A stretch of DNA of 64,000 nucleotides, from positions 3,688,001-3,752,000 of the forward strand of contig NZ_CP045423.1 of assembly GCF_009363855.1 (NCBI RefSeq). The letters are read 5' to 3'. Of this stretch, positions 8,109 through 17,697 are shown one piece after another. A program made the position numbers and the translations under genes. The stretch's first letter is position 1. Each line of letters opens with the position of its first letter. Origin of the DNA: Microvirga thermotolerans (GTDB lineage: Bacteria; Pseudomonadota; Alphaproteobacteria; Rhizobiales; Beijerinckiaceae). Under the pieces are notes generated by a model. It was not told the DNA's origin, did no database searches, and saw only the letters and a program-made list of their open reading frames with translations.

Positions 8109-9617
8109 ATGACGGATGCGACGAGCCGGGACGCCAAGCCAAGCTATGGCCAAATTCTTCGGTCGACAGCCCAGATCGGCGGCTCGTCGATCGTCAACAT
8201 TCTTCTGGGCCTCGTCCGTAACAAGGCCATCGCCCTTCTTCTAGGTCCATCCGGGGTAGGCCTGACCGGTCTCTACATGGCAATCGTCGAACTGTCGCAT
8301 GGGCTCGCCGGCCTCGGAATTTCCAGCAGCGGCGTGAGACAGATCGCGGAAGCCGCGGGATCGGACGATCGGAATCGGATTGCCGTGACGACCACGATCC
8401 TGCGGCGGATGTCGCTCATTCTCGGCGCTGCAGGCGCGGCGATCCTGTTTCTCCTTTCTGAGCCCGTCGCGGCGTTCACGTTCGGTGACCCCGGGCACGC
8501 AACCGGGGTCGCGCTGCTTTCTCTTGCCGTACTGCTCCGGTCGGTCTCGGCTGGACAGACCGCGCTCGTGCAGGGCCTGCGCCGCATCGGGGATCTTGCC
8601 CGCATCAACATGCTGTCGGCCTTGTCCGGCGTGGCGGTCGGCATCCCGCTGATCTACCTGTTCCGTGAACAGGGCATCGTACCTTCTCTCGTCGTGACGA
8701 CCGGCACTGCGTTTGCAACGTCCTGGTGGTTCAGCCGCAAGGCCGCAATCCCTTCCGTCCGGGTTTCTCCAGCTCGCATGCGGCCGGAGATCGCTTCGCT
8801 GCTGAAACTTGGCCTGGCATTCATGGCAAGCAGCATTCTGACCATGGGGGCAGCCTACGGAATCAGAATCATCGTCCTGCACGAGTCGGGGATCGAAGCT
8901 GCCGGCTTCTATCAGGCTGCCTGGACTCTCGGCGGCCTCTATACGGGCTTCATCCTTCAATCGATGAGCGCCGATTTCTATCCTCGTCTGACCGCGGCCG
9001 CCGGCGACAATCTGGAATGCAACCGCCTCGTCAATGAGCAAGCCCATATCAGCATGCTGCTTGCCGGGCCTGGCGTTATCGGTACGCTGACATTCGCGCC
9101 GCTGATCATGACGATCTTCTATTCAACGGATTTCAACGCGGCCTCCACACTCCTGAGATGGCTGGGCCTCGGAATGATGCTCCGCGTGGTCGCCTGGCCC
9201 ATGGGGTTCATCGTTCTCGCCAAAGGTGCTCAAAAGACCTTTTTCTGGACGGAGGTCGCAGCTGCAGTCGTGCATGTGGGCTTTGCCTGGCCCCTCATCG
9301 GCCGGATCGGAGTGAATGGCGCCGGCGTTGCCTTTTTTGCCCTGTACGCCTGGCATAGCGCCATCATCTACCTGATCGTCCGCCGAATGAGCGGATTCCG
9401 CTGGAGCAGAGCCAATCTCGCACTGGGACTGGTCTTCCTCCCTCTCGCGGGGGCGGTATTCTTAAGTTTCGCGTTCCTGCCTTACTGGCCTGCATTGACC
9501 CTAGGCCTCGTGGCCACGGCGATCAGCTGCCTCTATTCATTGAAATCGCTCCTGACCCTCGTCCCGTCAGAATCCTTGCCCAGCCGTCTCAAGCCTCTGT
9601 TCGGAAAGCTGACGTAA
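8109..9617 (+). CDS. Wzx-type O-antigen/exopolysaccharide flippase
   Basis: Inner-membrane translocase that flips the undecaprenyl-linked repeat unit to the periplasm. The 502-aa protein has many hydrophobic segments (about 12-14 predicted by eye) and the WzxE-like N-terminus QIGGSSIVNILLGLVRNKAIALLLGPSGVGLTGLY. It is the second gene of the plus-strand pair and is convergent with rmlA. It supports a Wzx/Wzy-dependent route together with the chain-length, kinase, export and polymerase genes nearby. Confidence 0.9.
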   Translation: MTDATSRDAKPSYGQILRSTAQIGGSSIVNILLGLVRNKAIALLLGPSGVGLTGLYMAIVELSHGLAGLGISSSGVRQIAEAAGSDDRNRIAVTTTILRRMSLILGAAGAAILFLLSEPVAAFTFGDPGHATGVALLSLAVLLRSVSAGQTALVQGLRRIGDLARINMLSALSGVAVGIPLIYLFREQGIVPSLVVTTGTAFATSWWFSRKAAIPSVRVSPARMRPEIASLLKLGLAFMASSILTMGAAYGIRIIVLHESGIEAAGFYQAAWTLGGLYTGFILQSMSADFYPRLTAAAGDNLECNRLVNEQAHISMLLAGPGVIGTLTFAPLIMTIFYSTDFNAASTLLRWLGLGMMLRVVAWPMGFIVLAKGAQKTFFWTEVAAAVVHVGFAWPLIGRIGVNGAGVAFFALYAWHSAIIYLIVRRMSGFRWSRANLALGLVFLPLAGAVFLSFAFLPYWPALTLGLVATAISCLYSLKSLLTLVPSESLPSRLKPLFGKLT

Positions 9618-9622
9618 GGCAT

Positions 9623-9648
9623 AAAGGGCACCCCTGGCGTTACCCTTT
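9623..9648. terminator. Hairpin between convergent flippase and rmlA genes
   Basis: Arms AAAGGG and CCCTTT enclose a 14-base loop with some further partial pairing. It lies in the 39-base gap between two converging genes, where a bidirectional terminator is expected. There is no long T tract, so strength is uncertain. Confidence 0.4.
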
Positions 9649-9656
9649 CAAGGCGC

Positions 9657-10538
9657 TCAGGAACCCTCGGCAGCGCCCTGCGCTATCTGAAGAAGATACT
9701 GACCATACGAGCTTTTCGAGAGTTCCCGGCCGAGCCGCGTGAGCTGATCTCTGTCGATCCAGCCAAGATTGAAAGCAATCTCCTCCGGACAAGCAATGCG
9801 GAAGCCCTGACGTTTGCTGAGTGCGCGCACGAACTCTGTCGCCTCAAGCAAGGCATCGGGAGTGCCGGTATCCAGCCATGCGAAGCCGCGCCCCATACGC
9901 TCGACCTGCAGTTGCCCGCGTTCCATGTATGCCCGATTGACGTCGGTGATCTCCAGTTCTCCTCTGGCCGACGGCCTCAGGCTCATCGCAATATCCACCA
10001 CCTGGGCATCATAGAAGTAGAGACCCGTTACCGCCCAGTTGGATTTGGGGCGCTGCGGCTTCTCCTCGATCGAAACTGCCTTTCCCTGAGCATTGAAATC
10101 TACGACACCATATCGCTCCGGATCGGTGACATGATAGGCGAAGACAGTGGCGCCCTCGGTCCGACTGCGAGCGGCGGAGAGCATCTTCGGCAGGCCATGA
10201 CCGAAATAGATGTTGTCTCCCAGGATCAGTACCGAAGGCCCTCCGGCCACGAATTCGGCACCAATGATGTAGGCCTGCGCGAGCCCCTCAGGCTTGGGCT
10301 GCACAGCATAGGACAAACGGATTCCCCATTTCTCGCCGCTGCCGAGCAACTGCTTGAACCTTGGGAGATCGTCAGGCGTCGAGATGATCAAGATGTCACG
10401 CACACCCGCAAGCATCAGCGTCGTCAGCGGGTAATAGATCATCGGCTTGTCATAGATCGGAAGAAGCTGCTTCGACGTCACATAGGTCATCGGATGCAAT
10501 CGCGTTCCCGATCCGCCCGCAAGGATGATTCCCTTCAT
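9657..10538 (-). CDS. rmlA: Glucose-1-phosphate thymidylyltransferase
   Basis: Makes dTDP-glucose from glucose-1-phosphate and dTTP, the first step of dTDP-L-rhamnose synthesis. The 293 aa show the nucleotidyltransferase loop [48 protein letters not shown] and the C-terminal [13 protein letters not shown]. The ATG at 10538 is chosen because it opens directly into MKGIILAGG and follows AGGAG at 8 nt; an upstream in-frame start would add ten residues. One base separates it from the rmlD stop, so the order rmlC-rmlD-rmlA is one operon. Confidence 0.96.
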   Translation of the reverse strand: MKGIILAGGSGTRLHPMTYVTSKQLLPIYDKPMIYYPLTTLMLAGVRDILIISTPDDLPRFKQLLGSGEKWGIRLSYAVQPKPEGLAQAYIIGAEFVAGGPSVLILGDNIYFGHGLPKMLSAARSRTEGATVFAYHVTDPERYGVVDFNAQGKAVSIEEKPQRPKSNWAVTGLYFYDAQVVDIAMSLRPSARGELEITDVNRAYMERGQLQVERMGRGFAWLDTGTPDALLEATEFVRALSKRQGFRIACPEEIAFNLGWIDRDQLTRLGRELSKSSYGQYLLQIAQGAAEGS

Positions 10539-10539
10539 T

Positions 10540-11448
10540 CTAACGCTCCTGATGTCCGGCACCGGCAAGAAGGCGACTTACGCAGAGATCGAGCGATGCC
10601 CTCCAGTGAGGCAGAGCAATCCCGTACGCTTCGTTCAGGCGCCGGTTGTCGAGTTGGGACTGTAGAGGCCTTCGGGCCGGTGTCGGGTATTCTGCGGTGG
10701 TTATCCGCCGAACGCGGGCTGTCGGCCCTCCCAAACGAGACGAACACGTGAAGATCGCTTCTGCGAACTCGGCCCAACTGGCACTCCCGGATCCGGTCAT
10801 GTGAAATATGCCGCGGAGCCTGGCCTCGCCCGGATGTTCCAGAAGCTCGCGAGAAACCCTCAGAATTCCGTCTGCGAGATCGAGCGCACTGGTCGGAGAG
10901 CCCACCTGATCCTCAACGACGGAAATTTCATCGCGCTCCTGAGCCAGCCGTAGCATCGTTTTGACGAAATTCTTTCCAAAGGGGCTATAGACCCATGCGG
11001 TGCGGAGAATCACGTGATCTTCAGTCCTTTCCGCAACCGCCCGCTCTCCCAGAAGCTTCGACATGCCGTAGGCGCCAATCGGGTTCGGGTGTGCATCTTC
11101 CCGATATGGCACGGGAGCGGAGCCATCGAATACATAGTCCGTCGAGATCTGGACCACCGGGACACCGATCAGGGCGGCCGCGTGAGCCACGGTTCCAGCC
11201 CCGAAGGCGTTGATGGCTCGCGCAAGCTCCGGCTCCTGCTCCGCTTGATCGACGGCGGTATAAGCCGCGGCATTGACGATCAGGTCGCCTCCCATTCTGG
11301 AGAGAGTGTCCACGACCATTTCAGGCACCAGGAGATCCAGGGCCGGCCGGCCCAGCAGAACGACGTCCGCACCATGATACTGCGCCCGCTCTTCCAGCGC
11401 TCGCGCGACCTGTCCCTCCCGCCCTACGACCAGGATCCGCACGGTCAT
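10540..11448 (-). CDS. rmlD: dTDP-4-dehydrorhamnose reductase
   Basis: Last step of dTDP-L-rhamnose synthesis, NAD(P)H-dependent. The 302 aa are a short-chain reductase of the RmlD type: N-terminal [14 protein letters not shown] (a variant of the GxxGQxG loop), [34 protein letters not shown] with the catalytic Tyr/Lys pair, and [19 protein letters not shown] overlap with rmlC (11445-11448) indicates translational coupling. Confidence 0.95.
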   Translation of the reverse strand: MTVRILVVGREGQVARALEERAQYHGADVVLLGRPALDLLVPEMVVDTLSRMGGDLIVNAAAYTAVDQAEQEPELARAINAFGAGTVAHAAALIGVPVVQISTDYVFDGSAPVPYREDAHPNPIGAYGMSKLLGERAVAERTEDHVILRTAWVYSPFGKNFVKTMLRLAQERDEISVVEDQVGSPTSALDLADGILRVSRELLEHPGEARLRGIFHMTGSGSASWAEFAEAIFTCSSRLGGPTARVRRITTAEYPTPARRPLQSQLDNRRLNEAYGIALPHWRASLDLCVSRLLAGAGHQER

Positions 11449-12008
11449 CCCTCGAACAAATCGGATGGAAGGTCTGCAAGCCGCGGGTGCCGCATGTCCT
11501 TTTCCGAGAGAATTGCCTTTTCCGAAGACACAGGCCAGGGAATCCGAAGCTCGGGATCGTTCCAGGCCAGCCCCCGGTCATGAGCCGGAGAATAAGGAGC
11601 GCTCACTTTATATTGGACCTCGGTATTCGGCTCCAGGGTGCAGAACCCATGCGCAAAGCCCTTTGGGATATAAACCTGACGACGATTCTCCTCCGAGAGT
11701 TCGATTGCGACATGCCGCCCGAAGGTTGGAGAAGAGCGCCTGAGGTCGACGGCGACATCAAGAATTCGCCCCCGCCCAACACGGACGAGCTTTGCCTGAG
11801 CGAAGGGTGGCGCTTGAAAATGAAGTCCCCTCACGGTTCCTGCATGTAAGGACAATGACATATTGTCCTGAACGAAAGTATCGTTTATCCCTGCAGCAGA
11901 AAAAGCTTGTTGACTATAAGTTTCCGCAAAAAATCCACGAGCATCGCAGAACAGTTTAGGCTCTAGGATTTTGACATCAGTCAATTCGCTTACTTCTACT
12001 TTCAGCAC
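11445..12008 (-). CDS. rmlC: dTDP-4-dehydrorhamnose 3,5-epimerase
   Basis: Epimerises dTDP-4-keto-6-deoxyglucose ahead of RmlD. The 187 aa have the RmlC cupin landmarks: FCDARGFFAETYS, FVQDNMSLS, GTVRGLHFQ with the catalytic His, GRILDVAVDLRRSSPTFG, YIPKGFAHGF and PYSPAHDRGLAWNDP. A GTG at 12008 is favoured, with AAGGA 9 nt upstream; a TTG at 12017 is closer to that site than normal. It heads the rmlCDA operon. No rmlB (dTDP-glucose 4,6-dehydratase) is present anywhere in the window. Confidence 0.94.
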   Translation of the reverse strand: MLKVEVSELTDVKILEPKLFCDARGFFAETYSQQAFSAAGINDTFVQDNMSLSLHAGTVRGLHFQAPPFAQAKLVRVGRGRILDVAVDLRRSSPTFGRHVAIELSEENRRQVYIPKGFAHGFCTLEPNTEVQYKVSAPYSPAHDRGLAWNDPELRIPWPVSSEKAILSEKDMRHPRLADLPSDLFEG

Positions 12009-12288
12009 GTCCTGCAATCCTTCATGTCGTTATTCGGCTTAGCTGCAAGAGGCTCTCATAGCCTTTCTCAAGAGATGGAGGCAAATGGACTCCACCGACG
12101 GCAAGAATATCGTCCTTGGACTAGATAGCAAATCCTTGCCATCACAGCGAACGCATAATGGAGGTGGTCGAGGTCTCGTGCGAATTACTCCATGCCAAAT
12201 TGAAGGCATGGATGCTCATGGTAACTCTGAATGAGCGAGAATATTTGGGACCATTGTCAATCCGAATGGAAAACTGAAGCTTGACGGT

Positions 12289-13215
12289 TCAGATCGCACC
12301 TTCAATCCCTACCGACGACAGGATACCGGCTTCCAATGCAGCTGAGCGGATGGCGATGATGTGTCGTGCAGGCCACGGCATGGCCGAGAGCACCGTCTCC
12401 GCCTCAAAGGACCTCACCTCGCGAAGCGCTCTGCGCATCGGATGATAAAAGAAGAACCGATAGCCCTGCCTGGCGATCTCCCGATACAGTGTCAACGAGG
12501 CAAGGCCGAGCAGAAGAATCATGATATCGACTCTGCCCTTCCCTATCGCGTCCATAGCTCCTGCCAGCACCTGCGGCTCATGTCCGGCAACGTTCACTTT
12601 CAAAATGGACAGGTGCGGCAGGCCTAATCTCTCCAACTCGTCCGAGAGTCGGCGGACCGGGACAGTCTCCCCGGAACCGGCACAGTTCGATAATCCGCTC
12701 ATCCACGTTTGCTCTTTCGTTTCGAACGTCAGCTCGCCATTCAGATCGGATAATGCGAGCCTGTGGACGGCGATTCTATCGCCGACACCGTTCTCTTCGA
12801 TGTTGAGGCGCAAGGTTGCGACATTGGCGCTGCTGGGCTCGTAGGCATGCACGAAACGACAGGGGAGCCTGGCCGCGAAAATGGAGAACTGCCCTATGGC
12901 AGCTCCGACATCGACGACTGTCCAGTCCGGGCGAGCAACCTCACGGATGAACGCATATTCTGGATCGATGAAGTCTCCGAACATCACAAGTGTGCGCGGA
13001 AGCTGGCTCGGATAGGCGAACTGAAGCCTCGGCCCTGAACGAAGGATGATCTTGGCTCGGTCGGGACGCTGGAGCCTGAGGCGGAGGAGATGGGCCGACC
13101 CTTCCAAGGCATTGCGAAGCCCGGCAGCGCGAATCCCCCACTGGACCTTGTGAACGGCATTGCTGGACCGGTGGACCGCCTGCTCGATCCGTTGCCTTAG
13201 ATTCACGGTCATCAT
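12289..13215 (-). CDS. FkbM-family methyltransferase
   Basis: Probable S-adenosylmethionine-dependent O-methyltransferase that decorates a sugar of the polysaccharide. In the 308 aa, the FkbM pattern is clear: WTVVDVGAAIGQFSIFAA as the SAM-binding loop, VHAYEPSSANVATLRLNIEENGV, RIAVHRLALSDLNGEL and LSILKVNVAGHEPQVLAGA. The start codon ATG at 13215 forms an ATGA overlap with the upstream polymerase gene; a second ATG at 13212 has better spacing from the GGAAGAGG site. The open frame runs on to 13659 but that part overlaps the polymerase gene and is not methyltransferase-like. Confidence 0.84.
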   Translation of the reverse strand: MMTVNLRQRIEQAVHRSSNAVHKVQWGIRAAGLRNALEGSAHLLRLRLQRPDRAKIILRSGPRLQFAYPSQLPRTLVMFGDFIDPEYAFIREVARPDWTVVDVGAAIGQFSIFAARLPCRFVHAYEPSSANVATLRLNIEENGVGDRIAVHRLALSDLNGELTFETKEQTWMSGLSNCAGSGETVPVRRLSDELERLGLPHLSILKVNVAGHEPQVLAGAMDAIGKGRVDIMILLLGLASLTLYREIARQGYRFFFYHPMRRALREVRSFEAETVLSAMPWPARHIIAIRSAALEAGILSSVGIEGAI

Positions 13216-14738
13216 GACCCTCTTCCCTTGCGGCCCAATGAGGCTCCCGCCGAACGATGCCTTGTTGTCTTTGATGCTTCTTCTCCTGAGAGAGCGGCCG
13301 GGGTTCGACGATGAGAGAGGCGCTGCCTCGCCGATCCCTCGATGGCACGGCGTGCCGACAGCGGCTTGGTTTCGACATCGAGGAGCCAGACCCCGCTTCC
13401 CAGAAGGAACATGAACAGAACATAGGTTCCGTTCCAGAAATGCACCGTCCAACCGACGAGGAAGAACCCCGCCATCGAAAACAGATGCGCCATGCGGTAC
13501 TGATCGAGTTTCGGATCGAGCCCCTGCTTGAAGCACAGCGCGATCACGATCGAGAAAAAGGCCAAAAGCATCGCCAGTGCGGCCGGAATTCCATTCAGCA
13601 CCGCGTGAATGAGCCAGAACATGTCGATGCTGTTCGGCATCCAGTCGGGCCGCTCCCATTCGTTGAGGCCCACGCCGAAGAAGGGATGGTTGAGGGCCGA
13701 CTCCGATCCGAACCGCCAGATGAGGACCCTGTAATAGGCCGAGGCCTCATCGAAGGAAAAATGGCCAATATAGAATTCCGGGACGGACTGGTTCGACACG
13801 ACCGCAACGAACATGTACATCGCAGCCACGATCCCCCAGAAAAGCTTCCATCGCTGGACGCTGGCCTTCAGGACGCCGTTCCACGTTATCAGACCGATCT
13901 GCGCGACGACGGCCGAGATCGGTCCTGCAGACATGCAGAGGAACGCCGCAAGAAAGGCAAGGCCTGTCTTGCCGTAGCGTGTCAGCGCAGTCTTTCCATA
14001 GCCGAGGACCATGTACACCATTGCAACGATGCTGCCGGTGAACACGCCGTACAGGATCGGATGCTCCAGAAAGCCCTGAACCCTTCGCAACCCCCACCTC
14101 GGCTCGTACGGACTGTCGGGAGGCGTGGGAAACACGGTGCCGAAAATCTGGAGGGTGAGATTGCGGCCTGTCAGCGACTCGACGAGCGTTAACGGAAGAA
14201 ACAGAACGAAGAGCTTGAAGAGCAGGTTGACCATGCCGTAAAAGCTCTCCGCATCGCGGATGTAGAGGCGAGCCAGGAGATAGGGCCCCATCGTTTCGAT
14301 GAGGATGACGGCGCTCGGTTGCAGAGCCACGTTGACTCCGTGGATGGCCACGAGACCAAGGACGCACCACAGCGCGTAGAAGAGCAGGGCGATATCGGCA
14401 ACCCGAATCCTGCCTGCCCGGCCGGTGCACCACAGGGCGAGGGACGGCGCCAAGGTCAGGAGAAGGACGATGCGGTAGACGGACAGGCGGACCGGGCCGA
14501 CCTGGATAATCCATGGGATCACGAGCGAAATCAGCAACAGCGCAGCAGGCCACGGCAGGCGGGATTTCCCGGGCTTCGGGCCTCTCGCGACGACAGGCGT
14601 TGAGGCGGCTCCCTCGACTTCTGCAGTTTCCCATCGATTCGGCCGCGCTCTGCTCGCTTGCCCCGGCGATGCAACGTCCTGCACCCTCATTTCGGTTGGA
14701 TGCATCTCCTTCCGGCGGAACTGCGTGCGCCTGCTCAT
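13212..14738 (-). CDS. O-antigen ligase/Wzy-like polymerase membrane protein
   Basis: Candidate polymerase that joins flipped repeat units in the periplasm. The 508 aa have a 60-residue soluble N-terminus, then about ten hydrophobic helices and a large loop containing YYRVLIWRFGSESALNHPFFGVG, which matches the conserved loop of Wzy_C/O-antigen ligase-like proteins. The C-terminal 50 residues are polar and basic. The start is uncertain: ATG 14738 has no clear ribosome site and an internal ATG at 14690 is possible. It is translationally coupled to the FkbM gene and 12 bases downstream of the unassigned gene. Assignment as polymerase rather than ligase is inferred from the locus. Confidence 0.78.
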   Translation of the reverse strand: MSRRTQFRRKEMHPTEMRVQDVASPGQASRARPNRWETAEVEGAASTPVVARGPKPGKSRLPWPAALLLISLVIPWIIQVGPVRLSVYRIVLLLTLAPSLALWCTGRAGRIRVADIALLFYALWCVLGLVAIHGVNVALQPSAVILIETMGPYLLARLYIRDAESFYGMVNLLFKLFVLFLPLTLVESLTGRNLTLQIFGTVFPTPPDSPYEPRWGLRRVQGFLEHPILYGVFTGSIVAMVYMVLGYGKTALTRYGKTGLAFLAAFLCMSAGPISAVVAQIGLITWNGVLKASVQRWKLFWGIVAAMYMFVAVVSNQSVPEFYIGHFSFDEASAYYRVLIWRFGSESALNHPFFGVGLNEWERPDWMPNSIDMFWLIHAVLNGIPAALAMLLAFFSIVIALCFKQGLDPKLDQYRMAHLFSMAGFFLVGWTVHFWNGTYVLFMFLLGSGVWLLDVETKPLSARRAIEGSARQRLSHRRTPAALSGEEASKTTRHRSAGASLGRKGRGS

Positions 14739-14750
14739 GAAGGAATTGCT

Positions 14751-15983
14751 TCAGGCGCGATTGAACGACGACAAGTCCTTGACGACGCCTCCCGAAAGCC
14801 ACGCGTACAGAATCCATCCCAGTTCATAGGGGCGGCATTCATAGTCGACCTCTCGTGGTGGGAAGATCCGGTCGAGTCCTGGAATGTGCGCACCCGGGCT
14901 CAATGCCGTCGTTATGGCTGAGATCGAGCGCACGGCTTTTCCCGGTTCCCGGCGGCCGACCTTGCGCCAGATCACACCATGCTCTTCCGAGATCAGATCG
15001 AGGTTGACCTCGGGCCTGCCCTCGAACCATCGCAATCCCCTTACGATCTGGCTCCGGTAATCCATCCCTCCCGCTTCCAGCAGTTCGAACAGCACCATAG
15101 GGGCCATGGCATGCTGGTGAACGCTGTAGACGGGATACCCTTCGACGACATCGCCGGTGCGAATATCGTAGTGCCACCACCACTGGCCGGAGATCCCTTG
15201 GTGCCGGCAGATCACGGACGCACAGGCCTCTGCCGCTTCAAGCGCCGACCTGTCCCCGGACGCGGCGGCGAGACGCGAAAGCGCCTGGATCGGGTAGACC
15301 TGATCCGCGAAGGAACCGACGTGTCCCCGCAGTTGAGCACCTCCTTGCGGAGACACGATGTGAGGAAACAGTCCGCTCGGCCTTTGGGCGGTTCTCAGGC
15401 GCTCGGCGGCCATGGATTGCAACGCCCGCGTATCTCCAATGAACCGAGCTGCCAAGGCTGCAGTCAGCGTCCAGGCGCATTCGACGGTCGACAGCGATAC
15501 GTCCTCCATATAGGCGGCTTCAAGGCGCCGGAAGATGCTTTCGGCATCGCGCTCTGCAATCTCTGCCGCCGCCCATGCCGTCAAGGCAAGCGCGCCGAGA
15601 TCGGAACTCGCCTCAGCCCATGCGAGAAGCTTCTCCACGAACTCAACGGCTGTCGAGCCTCCAAGAATGTCCCGTTGCCGCGCCTCGTCCAGATAGGCCG
15701 CCCCCAAGGCCACTATTGCGGAATAGCGCAGGTTCGTACCTTCCAGCTGGAGCACAAGACCCGATCTCGATTGAATGCCCCTCAAGGTCTGGGCGAATCC
15801 GCCGTCGCTAAGCATCTGCGGCAAGCCATTCCTTGCGACCTCAAGCAGACGCTCGATCGTATTTCGGACGTTGATGGGAGTGACCCATGACACGTTGACT
15901 CGGCTCCAAGAGGCTTGCCGATCCGGCATGGGGATCACGGATGCCTGCGGGGACTGATGGGTCAACGGATGATTAGCGTTCAT
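14751..15983 (-). CDS. Unassigned protein, probable alpha/alpha-toroid fold
   Basis: No family could be named with certainty. The 410 aa have no signal peptide or membrane helix. The sequence is made of repeated amphipathic helices with the aromatic-rich segment SGQWWWHYDIRTGDVVEGYP followed by VHQHAMAPMVLFELLEAGG, as found in (alpha/alpha)n toroids such as glycoside hydrolases or terpene-cyclase-like proteins. A conserved-looking C-terminal ECRPYELGWILYAWL closes the protein. Its position between the GT2 gene and the polymerase gene, 12 bases from the latter, says it belongs to the polysaccharide locus. A role in trimming or modifying the glycan is possible but unproven. Confidence 0.72.
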   Translation of the reverse strand: MNANHPLTHQSPQASVIPMPDRQASWSRVNVSWVTPINVRNTIERLLEVARNGLPQMLSDGGFAQTLRGIQSRSGLVLQLEGTNLRYSAIVALGAAYLDEARQRDILGGSTAVEFVEKLLAWAEASSDLGALALTAWAAAEIAERDAESIFRRLEAAYMEDVSLSTVECAWTLTAALAARFIGDTRALQSMAAERLRTAQRPSGLFPHIVSPQGGAQLRGHVGSFADQVYPIQALSRLAAASGDRSALEAAEACASVICRHQGISGQWWWHYDIRTGDVVEGYPVYSVHQHAMAPMVLFELLEAGGMDYRSQIVRGLRWFEGRPEVNLDLISEEHGVIWRKVGRREPGKAVRSISAITTALSPGAHIPGLDRIFPPREVDYECRPYELGWILYAWLSGGVVKDLSSFNRA

Positions 15984-16447
15984 GACCTTGCCAAGTTTAT
16001 CGTGTCACGGATGCCGAATGATGCCGCAAAACGTGCCAGGCCTCGTCTGCAATTGTGATGTACCCCTATCGCCAGGACAGGGATGGGGGCGTAAAAATCC
16101 CTCCCCGGCGAGACGTGCCGGAGATGCGGCCTTGGCCAAACTTCTTTCTGTTCGATCTCCCTCTGTAAAAGGAAGCCAAATTAAACCGTTATACTTCCCG
16201 CCGTGAACCCCGCAACTCATGTGCGAGCAGATCGCCATGGGATATTCCTCCAGTTTCCTTGCGCTCCAACCCAACCACAATCGGGAGCAGGATGACGGCA
16301 ATCGGCTAACATGCATCGATGATCGGATTGAGAAGGTGAGCTTCGTTCCCCTGTCGCCAGTCTGCAGGCACAATCTGTTCAACACCGAAGAGCACGCCTC
16401 ATCCCAGAGGCCGAAGAGACACATCTCCTGCAGGAGAACGGAGGTTC
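15984..16447. other. Intergenic region in the polysaccharide locus
   Basis: About 460 bases without a convincing gene. A minus-strand frame of 172 codons spans it (16005-16523), but its composition is not protein-like and it runs into the next real gene. The promoter of the toroid-polymerase-methyltransferase operon most likely sits here. Confidence 0.5.
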
Positions 16448-17572
16448 TCAGACCCCGACTCGCTTTCGTCGCCAGGTCCGTAGCGCCTCGCCCGATCGCC
16501 ATGCGATTGCGGCCGGCGCCCACAGAGGATGGAGGGGCAGGACTGTCATGCCGAGCCGTTTCCTTCGTTCAAACGCTCTCCCGGCACGGGTCTTGTCGAC
16601 ACCCGGGTAAATCTCCCGGGCGATCTGCTCGAATTGGGCCACCGGAAAATTCCTCTTTCCCCGGGCATAGGCATAGTTTGCATAGTCCAGCGCCTGGCAC
16701 GCGAGCGTACGTCTGGCAAGGCCGTAGAGTTCGGCACATTCCGGAAGCGCACGTCCCAAGCCTGTGAAGATTGCTTCGAAGGATCGCCACCTTTCGTCCA
16801 GGTCGACGAGTTGACCGTTCGCAGTGCCGGAGTGGAACATGTTCTTGTGCATATTGACGGCATGCTGCCGGTAATAGCCCTGGTCGACGCCTGCCAGGAA
16901 ACCGATATCCGATACGCATGACGTTCTCAGCCACATCTCGAAGTCGCCGGCATGTGGGAGGTCGCAGCGATAACCTCCTATCGCGCTCAGAACGGAGCGC
17001 CGCATGACGGCGGCAGGGGTGGAGACGACGTTATAGCCGGTTCGACAACGGGCTCTCAGCCAATCCGCTCCCTTCCAGACGATCCATTTGGCCTCTCCCA
17101 CCCTCGCGGGAGGCAAGTCGCGAGAGAACTCGACGACATTTCCATAGACCAATCCGACCGAGGTTTCTGCCATTAGAAAGGCGGCGGCTCGCGTCAAGGC
17201 GCCAGGCGTCACCAGGTCGTCGGCCGAGAGAAGAAGGACGAACTCGCCCGTCGCGAGCCGAAGTCCGTCGTTGTAGGTCTGGATATGCCCCCTGTTCGTC
17301 TCGTGAGCCAACACGCGGACGCGAGGGTCGGACCGCTCGAGTGCACGCGCGACCTCGAGGCTGTCATCGGTCGACTTGTCGTCGACGATGATCACCTCGA
17401 CATCAATGCCGGGCTGTTCGTACAGGACGCTCTCGGCGCACTGTCTGAGGCAATATCCATAATTATAGCATGGAACGACGACGCTGACGTTCGCAACTCT
17501 GGCCAAGGGCTGCGGAGCCTTGATCCTGCCTCCGACGCCGGCTACGGAAATGCGGTCTATGGCTTGAAGCAT
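16448..17572 (-). CDS. Glycosyltransferase family 2
   Basis: Inverting GT-A glycosyltransferase for the repeat unit. Seen in the 374 aa are SVVVPCYNYGYCLRQC, VEVIIVDDKSTDDSL, ETNRGHIQTYNDGLRLATGEFVLLLSADD (DxD-like), GGYRCDLPHAGDFEMWLR and a family-typical C-terminal helix region. Acceptor and donor cannot be predicted. It lies downstream of the second glycosyltransferase gene at 17698, separated by 125 bases. No membrane segment is evident. Confidence 0.87.
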   Translation of the reverse strand: MLQAIDRISVAGVGGRIKAPQPLARVANVSVVVPCYNYGYCLRQCAESVLYEQPGIDVEVIIVDDKSTDDSLEVARALERSDPRVRVLAHETNRGHIQTYNDGLRLATGEFVLLLSADDLVTPGALTRAAAFLMAETSVGLVYGNVVEFSRDLPPARVGEAKWIVWKGADWLRARCRTGYNVVSTPAAVMRRSVLSAIGGYRCDLPHAGDFEMWLRTSCVSDIGFLAGVDQGYYRQHAVNMHKNMFHSGTANGQLVDLDERWRSFEAIFTGLGRALPECAELYGLARRTLACQALDYANYAYARGKRNFPVAQFEQIAREIYPGVDKTRAGRAFERRKRLGMTVLPLHPLWAPAAIAWRSGEALRTWRRKRVGV

Positions 17573-17697
17573 TTGCGATGCTCGGGAAAATCAATTCCGT
17601 TTGCAGGGAAGACTATGCACCTCGAACGAAGCAGCCACGATTCCGTCTGGCACTATGCGTCTCATCGTACGATGCCTTTCTTTGCAGGGTGCGGCGG

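Noticed and set aside
16005..16523. 172-codon minus-strand frame in an intergenic region
   Set aside because: Overlaps the glycosyltransferase end, no ribosome site, no protein-like character.
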